64,000 nt of DNA from Neorhizobium alkalisoli. Its GTDB lineage: Bacteria > Pseudomonadota > Alphaproteobacteria > Rhizobiales > Rhizobiaceae. This document shows, piece by piece, positions 8,591-17,299 of the stretch (within the stretch, counting starts at the first letter, position 1; every line of letters starts with the position of its first letter). Under the pieces are notes generated by a model that made no database searches, was not told the DNA's origin, and saw nothing but the letters and a program-made list of their open reading frames with translations. The translations under genes were made by a program, and so were the position numbers. The stretch covers positions 124,001-188,000 of the forward strand of contig NZ_PVBN01000001.1 of the NCBI RefSeq assembly GCF_002968635.1. Direction: 5' to 3'.

Positions 8591-9685
8591 ATGATGGCTC
8601 GCGAAACAGGAATTCTGGCGGACCGCGAAATCGCGGCGCTTTTCGACAGTGGACGGCTGATCTCGGAGCGCGAGCTCGATCGGGACCAGATCCAGCCGGC
8701 GAGCCTCGACCTGCGCCTGGGCGCCAAGGCTTTTCGCGTCCGCGCGAGCTTCATGCCCGGCCCGACGAGCCTCGTTTCCGACAAGCTCGATCGCCTCAAG
8801 CTGCATGTCATCGACCTTTCCGAAGGAGCGGTTCTGGAAACCGGCTGCGTCTACATCGTGCCGCTGATGGAACGCCTCGACCTGCCGGCCACTATGTCGG
8901 CCTCGGCCAATCCGAAAAGCTCGACCGGCCGTCTAGATATCTTCACCCGAGTGATCACCGACTACGCCCAGGAGTTCGACAAGATCCCGACCGGCTATTC
9001 CGGTCCGCTCTATCTCGAGATTTCGCCCCGCACTTTTCCGATCGTCGTTCGCCGCGGCTCGCGCCTGTCGCAGATCCGGTTCCGGGTGGGCAATGCTCTT
9101 TTGAGCGAGCCGGAATTGCTGCAGCTCCACAAGGACGAGGTACTCGTAGCCGCAAGCAACCCGAATGTCTCAGGCGGCGGTATCGCCCTGTCGATCGAGC
9201 TTACCGGCGACAAGGAAGGCCTGATCGGTTATCGCGGCAAGCATCACACGGCTGTCGTCGACGTCGACAAGAAAGCCCAGCACGACATCTTCGATTTCTG
9301 GGAACCGCTCTATAGCCGCGGCCGTAACGAACTCATTCTCGATCCGGACGAATTCTACATCCTCGTCTCGCGCGAGGCGGTTCATGTACCGCCGCTCTAT
9401 GCGGCCGAGATGACGCCTTTTGATCCGCTGGTGGGTGAATTCCGCGTCCACTATGCAGGTTTCTTCGATCCCGGTTTCGGCCATGAAGCCGCCGGCGGCC
9501 GAGGCAGCCGCGCGGTGCTCGAGGTTCGCAGCCACGAGGTGCCCTTCATCCTGGAGGACGGCCAGATCGTCGGGCGGCTGGTCTATGAGCACATGCAGGA
9601 AAAGCCGGAAGGTCTTTATGGAACGGGTATGGGGTCCAACTATCAGGCGCAGGGCCTGAAGCTCTCGAAGCATTTTCGCGCCTGA
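8591..9685 (+). CDS. dcd: 2'-deoxycytidine 5'-triphosphate deaminase (long alphaproteobacterial form)
   Basis: 364-residue protein of the dUTPase/dCTP-deaminase superfamily, longer than the roughly 190-residue E. coli Dcd. It looks like a two-module version: one in the first half (IQPASLDLRLGAKAFRVRASF, SASANPKSSTGRLDIFTRVITDY, GPLYLEISPRTFPIVVRRGSRLSQIRF) and a second resembling it (FYILVSREAVHVPPLYAAEM, VGEFRVHYAGFFDPGFG, VLEVRSHEVPFILEDGQIVGRLVYE). It supplies dUMP precursors by deaminating dCTP. ATG 8591 or the adjacent ATG 8594 is the likely start. Divergent from metZ. Confidence 0.9.
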   Translation: MMARETGILADREIAALFDSGRLISERELDRDQIQPASLDLRLGAKAFRVRASFMPGPTSLVSDKLDRLKLHVIDLSEGAVLETGCVYIVPLMERLDLPATMSASANPKSSTGRLDIFTRVITDYAQEFDKIPTGYSGPLYLEISPRTFPIVVRRGSRLSQIRFRVGNALLSEPELLQLHKDEVLVAASNPNVSGGGIALSIELTGDKEGLIGYRGKHHTAVVDVDKKAQHDIFDFWEPLYSRGRNELILDPDEFYILVSREAVHVPPLYAAEMTPFDPLVGEFRVHYAGFFDPGFGHEAAGGRGSRAVLEVRSHEVPFILEDGQIVGRLVYEHMQEKPEGLYGTGMGSNYQAQGLKLSKHFRA

Positions 9686-9796
9686 GCCACAGGGCACCGC
9701 TTGACAGCCGGCCTCATCTGTTGAAAGTCTCGACTTGTCCTTCTACGGATGCAGCTGCCCCGAAACCGGTTCTCGCTCTGGGGCGGCATGCGAAAA

Positions 9797-9870
9797 GCGG
9801 GTGTAGCTCAATGGTAGAGCAGCAGCTTCCCAAGCTGAATACGAGGGTTCGATTCCCTTCACCCGCTCCA
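9797..9870 (+). tRNA. tRNA-Gly (anticodon CCC)
   Basis: 74-nt cloverleaf: acceptor GCGGGTG/CACCCGC, D-arm GCTC...GAGC, anticodon loop TTCCCAA at 9827-9833 with anticodon CCC at 9829-9831, T-arm AGGGTTCGATTCCCT, and an encoded CCA end. The 27-43 pair appears mismatched (G-A). Not the attachment site of the nearby element. Confidence 0.97.
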
Positions 9871-9885
9871 GCTTCATCCTTCAGA

Positions 9886-10158
9886 TCAGTCTGCTCCATG
9901 CCGGGTTCCATTCCAGCCCCTCGGCCAGTTCCACGTAGATCGGGTGTTGCTAGGGACCGCGGCTCTTGGGCTCTTGCTCTCGGCCATGCGAAAGGCCGCT
10001 TCCGGCTCCATTTCCTCGCCGGGGAAAATCATGTCGGCTTCCGAAGGTTCGGCCACCTTGCGGATGAAGCCGCGGATCTGGTCGCCTGAATGGTAGAACG
10101 TGATGATCAGAGCGCCGGGAGCCGGATCGGCTCCACTATAGCGGTAGTAGGTATGCAT
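9886..10158 (-). CDS. Small hypothetical protein
   Basis: 90 residues, family not recognised. ATG 10158 has GGAGG six bases upstream, which supports translation. The first half is orderly (YYRYSGADPAPGALIITFYHSGD); the last 30 residues are basic and Trp-rich and may be disordered. It converges on the tRNA-Gly gene and stops 16 bp from it. Confidence 0.55.
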   Translation of the reverse strand: MHTYYRYSGADPAPGALIITFYHSGDQIRGFIRKVAEPSEADMIFPGEEMEPEAAFRMAESKSPRAAVPSNTRSTWNWPRGWNGTRHGAD

Positions 10159-10226
10159 CTCACGCCTCCATTGTCAGAGTCAGCTATCTGACGTCCGGAG
10201 GCCCGGAAATGTTCCCCATATAACTC

Positions 10227-11096
10227 TCAGAAAAGCGACCGTATCTTGTGCAGCACATGTCTGCGGATGCGATAGTTCGTCTTCCCGCGGGCATCTCGCC
10301 AGGCCATCTTGAATATCTTCCGGCGCGTGTTCCAGGAAAGAGGTGGAAGCTTGTCGACGACGCGATAGCATCCGACCGCGTAAAGCCAGCGCTGCTGGAT
10401 CTTGTGGGTGATGGATTTCGCCGCGTAGAGCTGTTCGGATTCCGAGCCGCGGAAAAAGATATACATCGGCCCGTCCACCCAGACGATCAGGTCACGCATG
10501 ACGAATTCGGCAACGGCATAAGAGGCTGCGCACCACGGACCACCGAGAGCCGGCCATCTTTCCAGCAGGATCTCCGCGCCGCCTGCCGACCTGTAGACCC
10601 CGTAGAACCATTCGGAAGGAAACCTCAGGCCGCGCGGCACCTTGCCTTGCGACGCATTCTCCTGAAAATTGAATATGTTCGGTTCCGGTTTCAGTATTTG
10701 CGTCTTGTCCGCGTCGATCCGCTCCGACGATCCGACGGCCAGCAGTTTGTCCGGGTTTTGCTCCAGCGCATGGAGCAGCGCGGACAGGTAATCGCTCGTC
10801 GATAGATCGTCGCAGGCCCGCAGGCAGAAATATTCGCCCTTCTCGGCGCCGAGCTTGATGCAGAAGATGAAGTTGTAGATCACGCCGAGATGGCGTTCCT
10901 GTTCGATGACCTCGAAACGACTGTCTTTGGTGCAGAATTCACGGGCGATTTCCAGCGTTGCGTCCGTGGATTTGTTGTCGACGATGATCGCGCGAAAATC
11001 CGAAAAGTCCTGGTCTGCGATGCATTGCAGGCTTTTGCGCATCGTCTGGGCGCCATTGTAGATCGGGAAGACGACGACGAGCTTCGCTTTTTCCAT
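10227..11096 (-). CDS. Family 2 glycosyltransferase
   Basis: 289-residue GT-A fold transferase. Seen: KLVVVFPIYNGAQTMRKSLQCI with the nucleotide-sugar-binding start, IIVDNKSTDATLEIA, and CDDLS as the acidic DxD-type motif after YFCLRA. No membrane segments; probably cytoplasmic, building a surface polysaccharide. I use ATG 11096, which matches the family N-terminus, instead of the frame open to 11159. It lies 100 bp beyond the 3' remnant of another glycosyltransferase gene on the same strand, so the two probably formed one polysaccharide locus before the insertion. Donor and acceptor unknown. Confidence 0.85.
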   Translation of the reverse strand: MEKAKLVVVFPIYNGAQTMRKSLQCIADQDFSDFRAIIVDNKSTDATLEIAREFCTKDSRFEVIEQERHLGVIYNFIFCIKLGAEKGEYFCLRACDDLSTSDYLSALLHALEQNPDKLLAVGSSERIDADKTQILKPEPNIFNFQENASQGKVPRGLRFPSEWFYGVYRSAGGAEILLERWPALGGPWCAASYAVAEFVMRDLIVWVDGPMYIFFRGSESEQLYAAKSITHKIQQRWLYAVGCYRVVDKLPPLSWNTRRKIFKMAWRDARGKTNYRIRRHVLHKIRSLF

Positions 11097-11196
11097 GTTG
11101 TTCTTATCCTCGGCGGCCGGGCTGCGCTGCGCATATATCATGCCCGCTGGTAAGCGCAAAAGGCAGGCGGCAGTTGGGCGGGTTGCGCCGAGGACC

Positions 11197-11637
11197 CTAC
11201 ATTTTCCTGTTGCTGGGTTGGTGCGGCGTCTTGTTCCAGACGAATGGTTTCGACCTCAGTTCCAGGACTGCCTGCCAGGCTGCGACCGACGTCATCAGCC
11301 AGTAGAGGGGCACGGCGATCCAGCGCCGGCCGATCAGCCGCTTCTCGTGCTCTATCATCGAGCTCAGCCCCAATGCCAGGAAAACCAGATAGCTGCCGAG
11401 AATATTGACCATGTCGATCACGAACAGCGACAGCATCCCGGTCGGGATATCGCCGGTCGGTGCTTCCAGCATGGAATAGGCGCCGATGCCGGCAAAGACG
11501 ATGACCAGGGGATGCAGGAGCGAGGAGACCAGCATGCCTCCGATCATCAGCTGGAAAGTGCAGAAAGCCTTCAGTCCCATCTCCCGAGCAAGACGGCGGG
11601 GGTTGCGCATCAGCACCAGCCAGGTCTGCAGCCAGCC
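11197..11637 (-). pseudogene. 3' remnant of the glycosyltransferase gene split by the element
   Basis: From 11637 the frame reads GWLQTWLVLMRNPRRLAREMG and then three membrane segments (near VSSLLHPLVIVFAG, LGSYLVFLALGL, PLYWLMTSVAA): 146 codons up to the stop. This is the normal C-terminal continuation of the 5' part at 42952-44431, whose last native residues are RWFKGWL. Upstream of 11637 the frame enters element DNA and meets TGA within three codons (11644-11646), so this piece is cut off from its promoter and start. A GTG at 11616 could be read as a start, but I doubt it is used. Confidence 0.9.
11627..11637. repeat. Left attachment-site core
   Basis: TGCAGCCAGCC, identical to 42942-42952. 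On the coding strand the two sites read AAAGGCTGGCTGCA here and AAGGGCTGGCTGCA on the right, 13 of 14 matching when aligned from the 3' end. It falls in the codons just after the catalytic QRSRW motif of the target gene. Confidence 0.85.
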
Positions 11638-11775
11638 TTTTGGTCAATTGTCCAGAATGGATATGTTGATCCAGCTGCAATGGAAAATATTATTTATCAT
11701 CAATATGATATAAGAATTTCACCTATAGCGTCGGATTACGGAGATCATATTTGTCCAGCTAAATCCAGTCGATTT

Positions 11776-11794
11776 GTTGCTATAGTGTTGCTAT
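11776..11794 (+). repeat. Left arm-type integrase site (candidate)
   Basis: GTTGCTAT-AGT-GTTGCTAT, a direct doublet 138 bp inside the left core. A copy matching 17 of 19 bases, in the same orientation, lies 73 bp inside the right core. Position and pairing fit integrase arm sites. It may also control the integrase gene, which starts 28 bp downstream. Confidence 0.65.
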
Positions 11795-11821
11795 GCTTGG
11801 TTGTCGTTTTAAGGAGAGACT

Positions 11822-13045
11822 ATGAAGAAGGCCCTTACAGCGTTAACGATCGCCGCGCTGAAGCCGACAGCAACGGCTTACTATGTGGGCGACGCCAAGC
11901 AAGATGGACTCCGTTTACGTGTTGCGCCTGATGGGAAACTCACGTGGAATGTCACGGTCCGGATCAAACACGGGAAGCTGCTCAGTACTTCTTTGGGCCG
12001 ATGTGACCACGAAGGGCGAAATGGGCTCGACTTAGCTGGCGCAAGAGAGCGAGCGGCGGCGATCGTAAAAGCAGCAAGGACGGGAACGAACCTTATAGCT
12101 GAAGAGCGTGCCAGTCGGGAGGCACGGGAGAACCTGACCAAGACTTCTGCCTTGATCGATAGCTATGGTAAGGATATCGCCAATCCTAATCGTAAGGGAG
12201 GAGCGCTACGAACAGCGGAAGAAATTCGTAGGCGTCTCAAGCGTGCACTTGCGGCGAAGCTGACCAATCCGGCGCAATCGTTAACTCGGCGAGACATTTC
12301 GTCCCTTCTGGACCCTGTAGCAGTCGAGTTTCCAAGGGAGGCAGAAAAACGTCGACAGGTAATAGACGCGATGTTCAGATGGGGCGTTGCCAAGGGATAT
12401 GTGGAGACAAACCCTGTCCAAGGATTACCCTCCTACGGCACTGGCGCCCCGCGTGACCGAGTTTTGAGCCGTGATGAAATCAAAAAGCTCTGGCTTTGGT
12501 TAGAGGATGGCGCCGACAACATGCCGCCGGACACCATTAGGGTTTTGAAGTTGCAACTTCTGACCGGCGCCCGTGTTGGCGAAATCGCAGGAATCGAGAC
12601 GTCGGAAATTTGGTTTGAGGGAGGGCGCCTATTTTGGACCCTGCCCGAAGAACGTTCAAAAAATAAAAAGTCCCATACTCGACCATTGGTAGGGCGGGCT
12701 CGGTCGATAGTTGAAGGCCTCCTCGAACCCGAACCGAAGGGAGCGCTATTCCGCATACTGGATAAAAGTCGGACACTTAGATCCGACGATATCGGTCTCG
12801 CACTGAACCATCGAACGCGCCCGATTCAGCATTTCACGACCCACGACCTCAGGCGTACAGTTGTCTCGGGCCTGGATGAACTTGGCGTCCCGCTTGAAAC
12901 GATCGCAGCTGTGGTCGGTCATCGGCGGGGAGGAAAGGATACAAGAACCCTCATCAAGCACTACAGTCGTCCCAATCTTGACAGCCGCATCGAAGCGGCA
13001 TTGCTGATTTGGGATGAACATCTTGACCAGTTGCTGAAATCCTGA
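11822..13045 (+). CDS. P4-type tyrosine integrase
   Basis: 407-residue site-specific recombinase with the N-terminal DUF4102-like arm-binding domain (LTIAALKPTATAYYVGDAKQDGLRLRVAPDG), a central core-binding domain and the C-terminal catalytic domain. Catalytic residues are readable: Arg251 in TGARVGEI, His341 and Arg344 in THDLRRT, His367 in VVGHRRG and the nucleophile Tyr381 in KHYSRP. ATG 11822 has AAGGAGA before it. It lies next to the left attachment site and reads into the element, so it most likely inserts and excises the island. Confidence 0.96.
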   Translation: MKKALTALTIAALKPTATAYYVGDAKQDGLRLRVAPDGKLTWNVTVRIKHGKLLSTSLGRCDHEGRNGLDLAGARERAAAIVKAARTGTNLIAEERASREARENLTKTSALIDSYGKDIANPNRKGGALRTAEEIRRRLKRALAAKLTNPAQSLTRRDISSLLDPVAVEFPREAEKRRQVIDAMFRWGVAKGYVETNPVQGLPSYGTGAPRDRVLSRDEIKKLWLWLEDGADNMPPDTIRVLKLQLLTGARVGEIAGIETSEIWFEGGRLFWTLPEERSKNKKSHTRPLVGRARSIVEGLLEPEPKGALFRILDKSRTLRSDDIGLALNHRTRPIQHFTTHDLRRTVVSGLDELGVPLETIAAVVGHRRGGKDTRTLIKHYSRPNLDSRIEAALLIWDEHLDQLLKS

Positions 13046-13130
13046 GCTGACAATCCCCTATCGAAAACGGAGTCGAAGCAGCTTATCGTCGCGGCGATCT
13101 TTTAAAAATGCGCCGGGAGATGATGGGTGA

Positions 13131-14135
13131 ATGGTCGAGCTACGTGAGATCCTTAAATCAAAAGAAGTGAACGATGCCGTTCGAGCGATCGAGGGTCTGC
13201 TTTCAAAGCGTGATTGGATAACAAAAGCAGCCACGGAAAAATCTTTCAAAGATCTCGCACTGGGAAAGACGTTTCAGGCTTCAGATGTCTTGAAGATCTT
13301 ACTTTCTCCCGAACCAAAGTACCCCGGCTTTAAGGAGGTGCTTGCCGCTGGATTTGTTGGCTGGGCACTTTTCCCTGAAACTAATGGGTTGAGCGTCAAT
13401 TTTATGACCCACGCCATACTGGAGCATCTAGACGACGCTGAGTTGGAAGCGGGCTTCGCAGATCAACCAGTTACTCTAGCTCGAGATATTGTCGCTCGCT
13501 ATGTGCTCGTGGGTTTTGATTTCCTTGCGGATATCTATCATCCGTTCGGAGGATACCAAGCATTCACAAGACACGATAGCAAAGATTCGGTTGATATACT
13601 TTTTGATGCTGAAGCAAAAAAGATTAACACTGTTGTGCGGGCAATGACATATTTGCATTACGGTGCAGACAGATACCAAGATCCTGAGTTTGATTTTGCC
13701 CCTAGCCTTAACCGAGCAGTCACCGTCTTAGCCGAGTGGAAGAAGCGATTGGGTGACGCCGACTACAAGCAGCACTACGTATCGCGCTCCCTCTTGCATC
13801 AACGTTGGAGTGAGTCGAAGCAAACAGTGGCTTTGGTCTATGCGGCCTCAACCGTAAAGGTCGGCAGAAAGAGCCTTCTTCAAATTATCTCCGCCGGCGA
13901 TTTTCATTATCGAGAACACCAGAAGCAATTCGCAACGTGGGTCGGGCGGGCAAGATACGTCAGCGACCATGTTTTTGCCAAGATGGACCCCAACCACCTC
14001 CAGCGCACGACAATGCGTATCCTAGCTGGCGTCGAGCCGCAGCCTTTCGCTCCTCCGAGAATCAACGATGATCGGGAAGAGCGCATCATCGCTGCGCAAT
14101 TCCGTAAGAAGTTTCGGAATCCGTCAGTTAACTAA
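13131..14135 (+). CDS. Hypothetical protein next to the integrase
   Basis: 334 residues, family not recognised. No signal peptide or membrane segment. Mixed alpha/beta composition, with a few distinctive stretches (YHPFGGYQAFTRHD, TYLHYGADRYQDPEFDFAP) and a basic C-terminus. Its A/T-richer codon use resembles the defence genes at the other end of the element. A cargo gene of unknown function; an anti-phage role would be a guess. Confidence 0.7.
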   Translation: MVELREILKSKEVNDAVRAIEGLLSKRDWITKAATEKSFKDLALGKTFQASDVLKILLSPEPKYPGFKEVLAAGFVGWALFPETNGLSVNFMTHAILEHLDDAELEAGFADQPVTLARDIVARYVLVGFDFLADIYHPFGGYQAFTRHDSKDSVDILFDAEAKKINTVVRAMTYLHYGADRYQDPEFDFAPSLNRAVTVLAEWKKRLGDADYKQHYVSRSLLHQRWSESKQTVALVYAASTVKVGRKSLLQIISAGDFHYREHQKQFATWVGRARYVSDHVFAKMDPNHLQRTTMRILAGVEPQPFAPPRINDDREERIIAAQFRKKFRNPSVN

Positions 14136-14260
14136 CTGTAATTACTTTAGGTTTGGTGTCCATTCTGATGCCTATTGTCCATAGCAAAGCGCAATATTTT
14201 AAACAGCCATCATAGCTGTCATCTTCCTCGTCGTGATCAACACGCATCAAGGAGACAGCG

Positions 14261-14518
14261 ATGCCCCACACTATTTCTGACGTCACGAAGCGCAGCGACG
14301 AGCCCGATGGCGGGCATGTTTTTCCTGAAAGCGGCTACGTTCGCTTGAAGCAAATCCTTGGGCCCAATGGACCGCTGCCTATCAGCCGATCAGGCTTTTG
14401 GGCCGGGGTGAAGGACGGCAAGTTTCCTAAGCCCCGTAAAATATCGGCAAGGGTGACGGTATGGCGCGCCGAAGACATCCGCGCCCTGCTCGCCAAGATC
14501 GAACTGGGTGCACTTTAG
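14261..14518 (+). CDS. AlpA-family regulator
   Basis: 85-residue winged-helix DNA-binding protein like the AlpA/CP4-57 regulators found beside P4-type integrases. Seen: YVRLKQILGPNGPLPISRSGFWAGVKDGKFPKPRKISARVTVW and the C-terminal WRAEDIRALLAKI, the usual layout. In related elements AlpA raises integrase or excision functions. ATG 14261 has AAGGAGA upstream. Confidence 0.85.
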   Translation: MPHTISDVTKRSDEPDGGHVFPESGYVRLKQILGPNGPLPISRSGFWAGVKDGKFPKPRKISARVTVWRAEDIRALLAKIELGAL

Positions 14519-14709
14519 TCGGCTCCGCCCTGTAGGCGCAAGATGCACTGAACCACGCCCTCGACCTCACCCAGCCAGATCACCAGCCGCTACCGGCGTA
14601 GTGCCTGCAATCGCTTATTAGCACTCGCCCGGGACGCGGGTTCGTTTGAAAAACCTTCGTGGATGTCGGCGCACGTCGACCTGCCTTCACCAATATAAGG
14701 AACACCGAA

Positions 14710-15393
14710 ATGACAACTTCGACGCCAACAGAAAAAATCGACAACCTCTTGAAGAGCGATGCCAGCGCGTTTTTGCGGTCCATTCGCACGGACATGACAA
14801 ACCTGCTTGACAGCACAGACGAGAGCCTGCGGCAAAAGCTAGGGGAGGTTTACGCTGCTGCCATCGTGTTGAGTCACGATAAAGATCAGTGGCAAACCTT
14901 CTGCGAGCAAGAGGAATGGATGTCTTTTCGACAGCGGCCCAAGCCTATCGATTCCCATCGTGAAAATGCCTTGCGATACGCGGTACGTTACGCCGTGGGG
15001 TTCGATGGAACCTCGTCGAACCAAGCTGCCTATCGTTACAAGAAGGCATTGGAAGGGTGCTGGATCAGCAAGGTTGCACCGAGCGACGTACCCAATGTAA
15101 TCAAGGCGTCAGGCGGCATCGAAAAGCTGAAGCAGCAGAATGTTCAGCAGGCAAAGCACCTCCCAGTCTTTTTCATGCCTAATCGCTTCACGAAAGTGAT
15201 CGCAGAACGAGGTGGCGTCGGCCTGGACGCAATTCTTCTTGTTCGTTTCGAAGAGGGCGGTGCCGCCGAAGTTCAAGCGACAATCTTAGCAGGTACGGCG
15301 AAAGAAAACGGCTATCCTTCGCTCAAACAGTTCGCCGTGGCTTTTAAGAAATGGCGTGCCGTTGACGGAAAGAAGTTTCCGCCTGCTGAATAG
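14710..15393 (+). CDS. Hypothetical protein
   Basis: 227 residues, family not recognised. The start at 14710 (MTTSTPTEKIDNL) follows AAGGA; the frame is open back to 14659. No signal peptide or membrane segment. It has a charged helical first half and a C-terminal half with alternating hydrophobic strands (AILLVRFEEGGAAEVQATILAG). It sits between the AlpA-like regulator and the possible replication protein, so a role in element maintenance is possible. Confidence 0.65.
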   Translation: MTTSTPTEKIDNLLKSDASAFLRSIRTDMTNLLDSTDESLRQKLGEVYAAAIVLSHDKDQWQTFCEQEEWMSFRQRPKPIDSHRENALRYAVRYAVGFDGTSSNQAAYRYKKALEGCWISKVAPSDVPNVIKASGGIEKLKQQNVQQAKHLPVFFMPNRFTKVIAERGGVGLDAILLVRFEEGGAAEVQATILAGTAKENGYPSLKQFAVAFKKWRAVDGKKFPPAE

Positions 15394-15452
15394 TGGGCGG
15401 TCGCGATACCCCTTGTAGTACACGTTTTACCACCCCAAAAATTATCAACCAT

Positions 15453-15493
15453 GCAACAGGCACACCGCCTGAACGAAGCCCTGTGCCTGTTGC
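15453..15493 (+). repeat. Perfect 12-bp inverted repeat upstream of the HUH-like gene
   Basis: GCAACAGGCACA at 15453-15464 and its exact complement at 15482-15493, with a 17-nt loop. It ends 13 bp before the next start codon and has no T-run. It could be the target hairpin of the adjacent HUH-like protein (an origin), a translation-control hairpin, or a terminator of the gene before. Confidence 0.7.
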
Positions 15494-15506
15494 TTAGGAT
15501 AGAGCG

Positions 15507-16421
15507 ATGAGAAAACCAGTTATCACCTTAGATGAATTCGATAAGCAACATAGCGAGCTAGATGATACCCTACGACGATACAGGGTTTCGAAACTAGGAA
15601 GACACATATTCAACCCTCGAATGAAGAAGCATTTGTCACTAAGACGCGCTGAATCGCTTAAAGCGATTAATGCGGTCTCACGGATGGCTCTAGTTCGAGT
15701 ACTTTATGAGGGTGCGCAAGCTCTTTGGGAGCGTGAGGAAATCGGCAAGCTATTCTTCGTAACGCTCATCTCCCAGAAATTTTCGGTCACGCTCGATCAA
15801 GCGAACCGTTTCAAAACGGCGGAGGGCAGGGCCTGGATAAAGAGCATTATCGGTGATGGCGACTATATAGGGTTCTGGGAAATTGCCTATTATTATCGCT
15901 CACCGTTTCTCAAGGCCGGACACAAACCTCACGCCGTCTGGCATGCACATCTCCTAACTTGGAACGTGACTGAACCCGATGTCATCAAGCAGCGGGACCG
16001 CACCAACAAAGCGGAATTGGCTTTTCTGCCGGGACGGGACGCATTCCACTATCGTGCGTTGTCGCGGCGGCAAGCCCTAGGCCGCGTCATATACATGGCA
16101 AAGGGGTGTTTATCTGAATATACCGCCTACCCCTTGTCCCGAGACGTAATCGATCCCGCAACCGGAGAAATTTTTAAGGTACCCGGAACCACTTGGATGA
16201 ACCGAAAACGACCGATCCGGCCCGGATCAATCGCGAGAGTCACGCTCGCTATGGGCTCGCGTCCATTGCGTTCACTTTGCTTTGCAAGTGGGGCGGGGAA
16301 GGACATAAAGAGCGTTGCATTTAAGACGGCCCGAAGGGCCCTCCGAAAACAGCGAGTTTGCCGAGATAAAGCGATCAGAGAGGCTGTCACTGCGGCGAAT
16401 TTAACACCGACGAAAAGGTAG
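15507..16421 (+). CDS. Putative HUH-type replication initiator or relaxase
   Basis: 304 residues. Three segments fit the rolling-circle Rep layout: motif 1-like LFFVTLISQKFS near residue 82, the HUH-like WHAHLLTWN (H-A-H) near residue 149, preceded by YIGFWEIAYYYRS, and motif 3-like RVIYMAKGCLSEY near residue 195 with candidate nucleophile tyrosines. The C-terminus is strongly basic. A perfect inverted repeat lies just upstream, as expected for a Rep target. I recognise the motif pattern rather than a specific family. If right, the element may replicate after excision, or it retains a plasmid relic. Confidence 0.55.
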   Translation: MRKPVITLDEFDKQHSELDDTLRRYRVSKLGRHIFNPRMKKHLSLRRAESLKAINAVSRMALVRVLYEGAQALWEREEIGKLFFVTLISQKFSVTLDQANRFKTAEGRAWIKSIIGDGDYIGFWEIAYYYRSPFLKAGHKPHAVWHAHLLTWNVTEPDVIKQRDRTNKAELAFLPGRDAFHYRALSRRQALGRVIYMAKGCLSEYTAYPLSRDVIDPATGEIFKVPGTTWMNRKRPIRPGSIARVTLAMGSRPLRSLCFASGAGKDIKSVAFKTARRALRKQRVCRDKAIREAVTAANLTPTKR

Positions 16422-16473
16422 ATGGTTTTGGCACCCTCGAGCTTCGGTTGGCAAGCTACGTCTTGCTAAGATA

Positions 16474-16501
16474 TTGACAAATATGCGGAAATATGTATAA
16501 T
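16474..16501 (+). promoter_or_regulatory. Consensus sigma70 promoter
   Basis: TTGACA at 16474-16479 and TATAAT at 16496-16501, both exact, with a 16-bp spacer. The predicted transcript begins near 16508 and enters a structured region that ends in a terminator. Confidence 0.8.
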
Positions 16502-16507
16502 GACTTC

Positions 16508-16593
16508 ATTTTCGATGTTCGCTTAAAGCGATTTATCGTGCCGAGCTACTCGAAAATTGTTTACCTTGAGCGCCGAAACGGCGCTCTTTTTCG
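16508..16593 (+). ncRNA. Candidate small RNA of about 85 nt, or leader attenuator
   Basis: Follows the consensus promoter. ATTTTCGA (16508-16515) pairs with TCGAAAAT (16550-16557); inside is TCGCT-TAA-AGCGA (16519-16531); the transcript ends in the terminator at 16568-16593. No convincing open frame. It could be a stand-alone regulatory RNA or a leader controlling the gene at 16610. Confidence 0.6.
16568..16593 (+). terminator. Rho-independent terminator
   Basis: GAGCGCC-GAAAC-GGCGCTC followed by TTTTTC. It lies 17 bp before the next start codon, so it either ends the small RNA or attenuates the downstream gene. Confidence 0.85.
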
Positions 16594-16609
16594 TTTAAGG
16601 AGCCACCCG

Positions 16610-17293
16610 ATGCAGATGCCTTCCAGCAGCAATCAAAGCCGTGCGCAAATCACGTTGCCATACATTTCAATTCAAGGAGGCCAATCGCCGACCAAGGCCG
16701 TCGCCAAACCGCAACCCGAGGCAACTCTTGCGCCGGAACCGCCGAAGTTTATCATGGTCGGGTTGGACGATCAGGCGAAGCCACATGCGTCATGGTTCGC
16801 AGAAGAGGACGGCGATGCCGCCGCCGTTGCGGCCGACCTCATGAATATGGCGTTGATTGACATTACCTCGGAAGAGCTCGCCTCCATCGCCGCCAAGTTG
16901 CCGCGTGGTAAGCTGTTCGAGAGCGGCAAGGCGTTCGTGCCGTTCGTCAAGCGGACAGTCTATGAGCAGTTGGCGAAGTATCTTGACGACGATTACCTGA
17001 CCACAGCGGCAGCCCGTGTGGAGGCTGTTCAGGCGGCATCGGCTGAGGGATATGCCAAGGTGAGCAAAGGCGAAATTCCGCCTCGGCAGCCGGAGGACTG
17101 GTCTAAGCTCGCAGTAGGGGATCTTGTGCTCGCCACGGACGATCCAGAGGACGGATGGTACGAGGCCCTTGTGCTCGAAGCCGCCGGCGATGATCGGTTC
17201 CGGCTTCGCTGGCGCGGCTGGCCCGAACTGCCGACCTTCACCCGCGCCTTCGCTGAGATCGCCCTGCTGCATCCCAACTACGTGGCGGCGTGA
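16610..17293 (+). CDS. Hypothetical protein with possible Tudor-like C-terminus
   Basis: 227 residues. I start at ATG 16610, which has AAGGAG upstream; the frame open back to 16493 would be translated through the promoter and terminator. It has a Pro/Gln-rich N-terminus, a helical middle, and a C-terminal stretch VGDLVLATDDPEDGWYEALVLEAAGDD...RLRWRGWPELPTF that resembles a small Tudor/agenet-type beta barrel. Exact family unknown. The next gene starts seven bases on, so they are probably co-transcribed. Confidence 0.65.
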   Translation: MQMPSSSNQSRAQITLPYISIQGGQSPTKAVAKPQPEATLAPEPPKFIMVGLDDQAKPHASWFAEEDGDAAAVAADLMNMALIDITSEELASIAAKLPRGKLFESGKAFVPFVKRTVYEQLAKYLDDDYLTTAAARVEAVQAASAEGYAKVSKGEIPPRQPEDWSKLAVGDLVLATDDPEDGWYEALVLEAAGDDRFRLRWRGWPELPTFTRAFAEIALLHPNYVAA

Positions 17294-17299
17294 GGCACC

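Noticed and set aside
9797..9870. tRNA-Gly as the island attachment site
   Set aside because: The 3' end of the tRNA is not repeated at the other end; the boundary is the TGCAGCCAGCC repeat in the glycosyltransferase gene.
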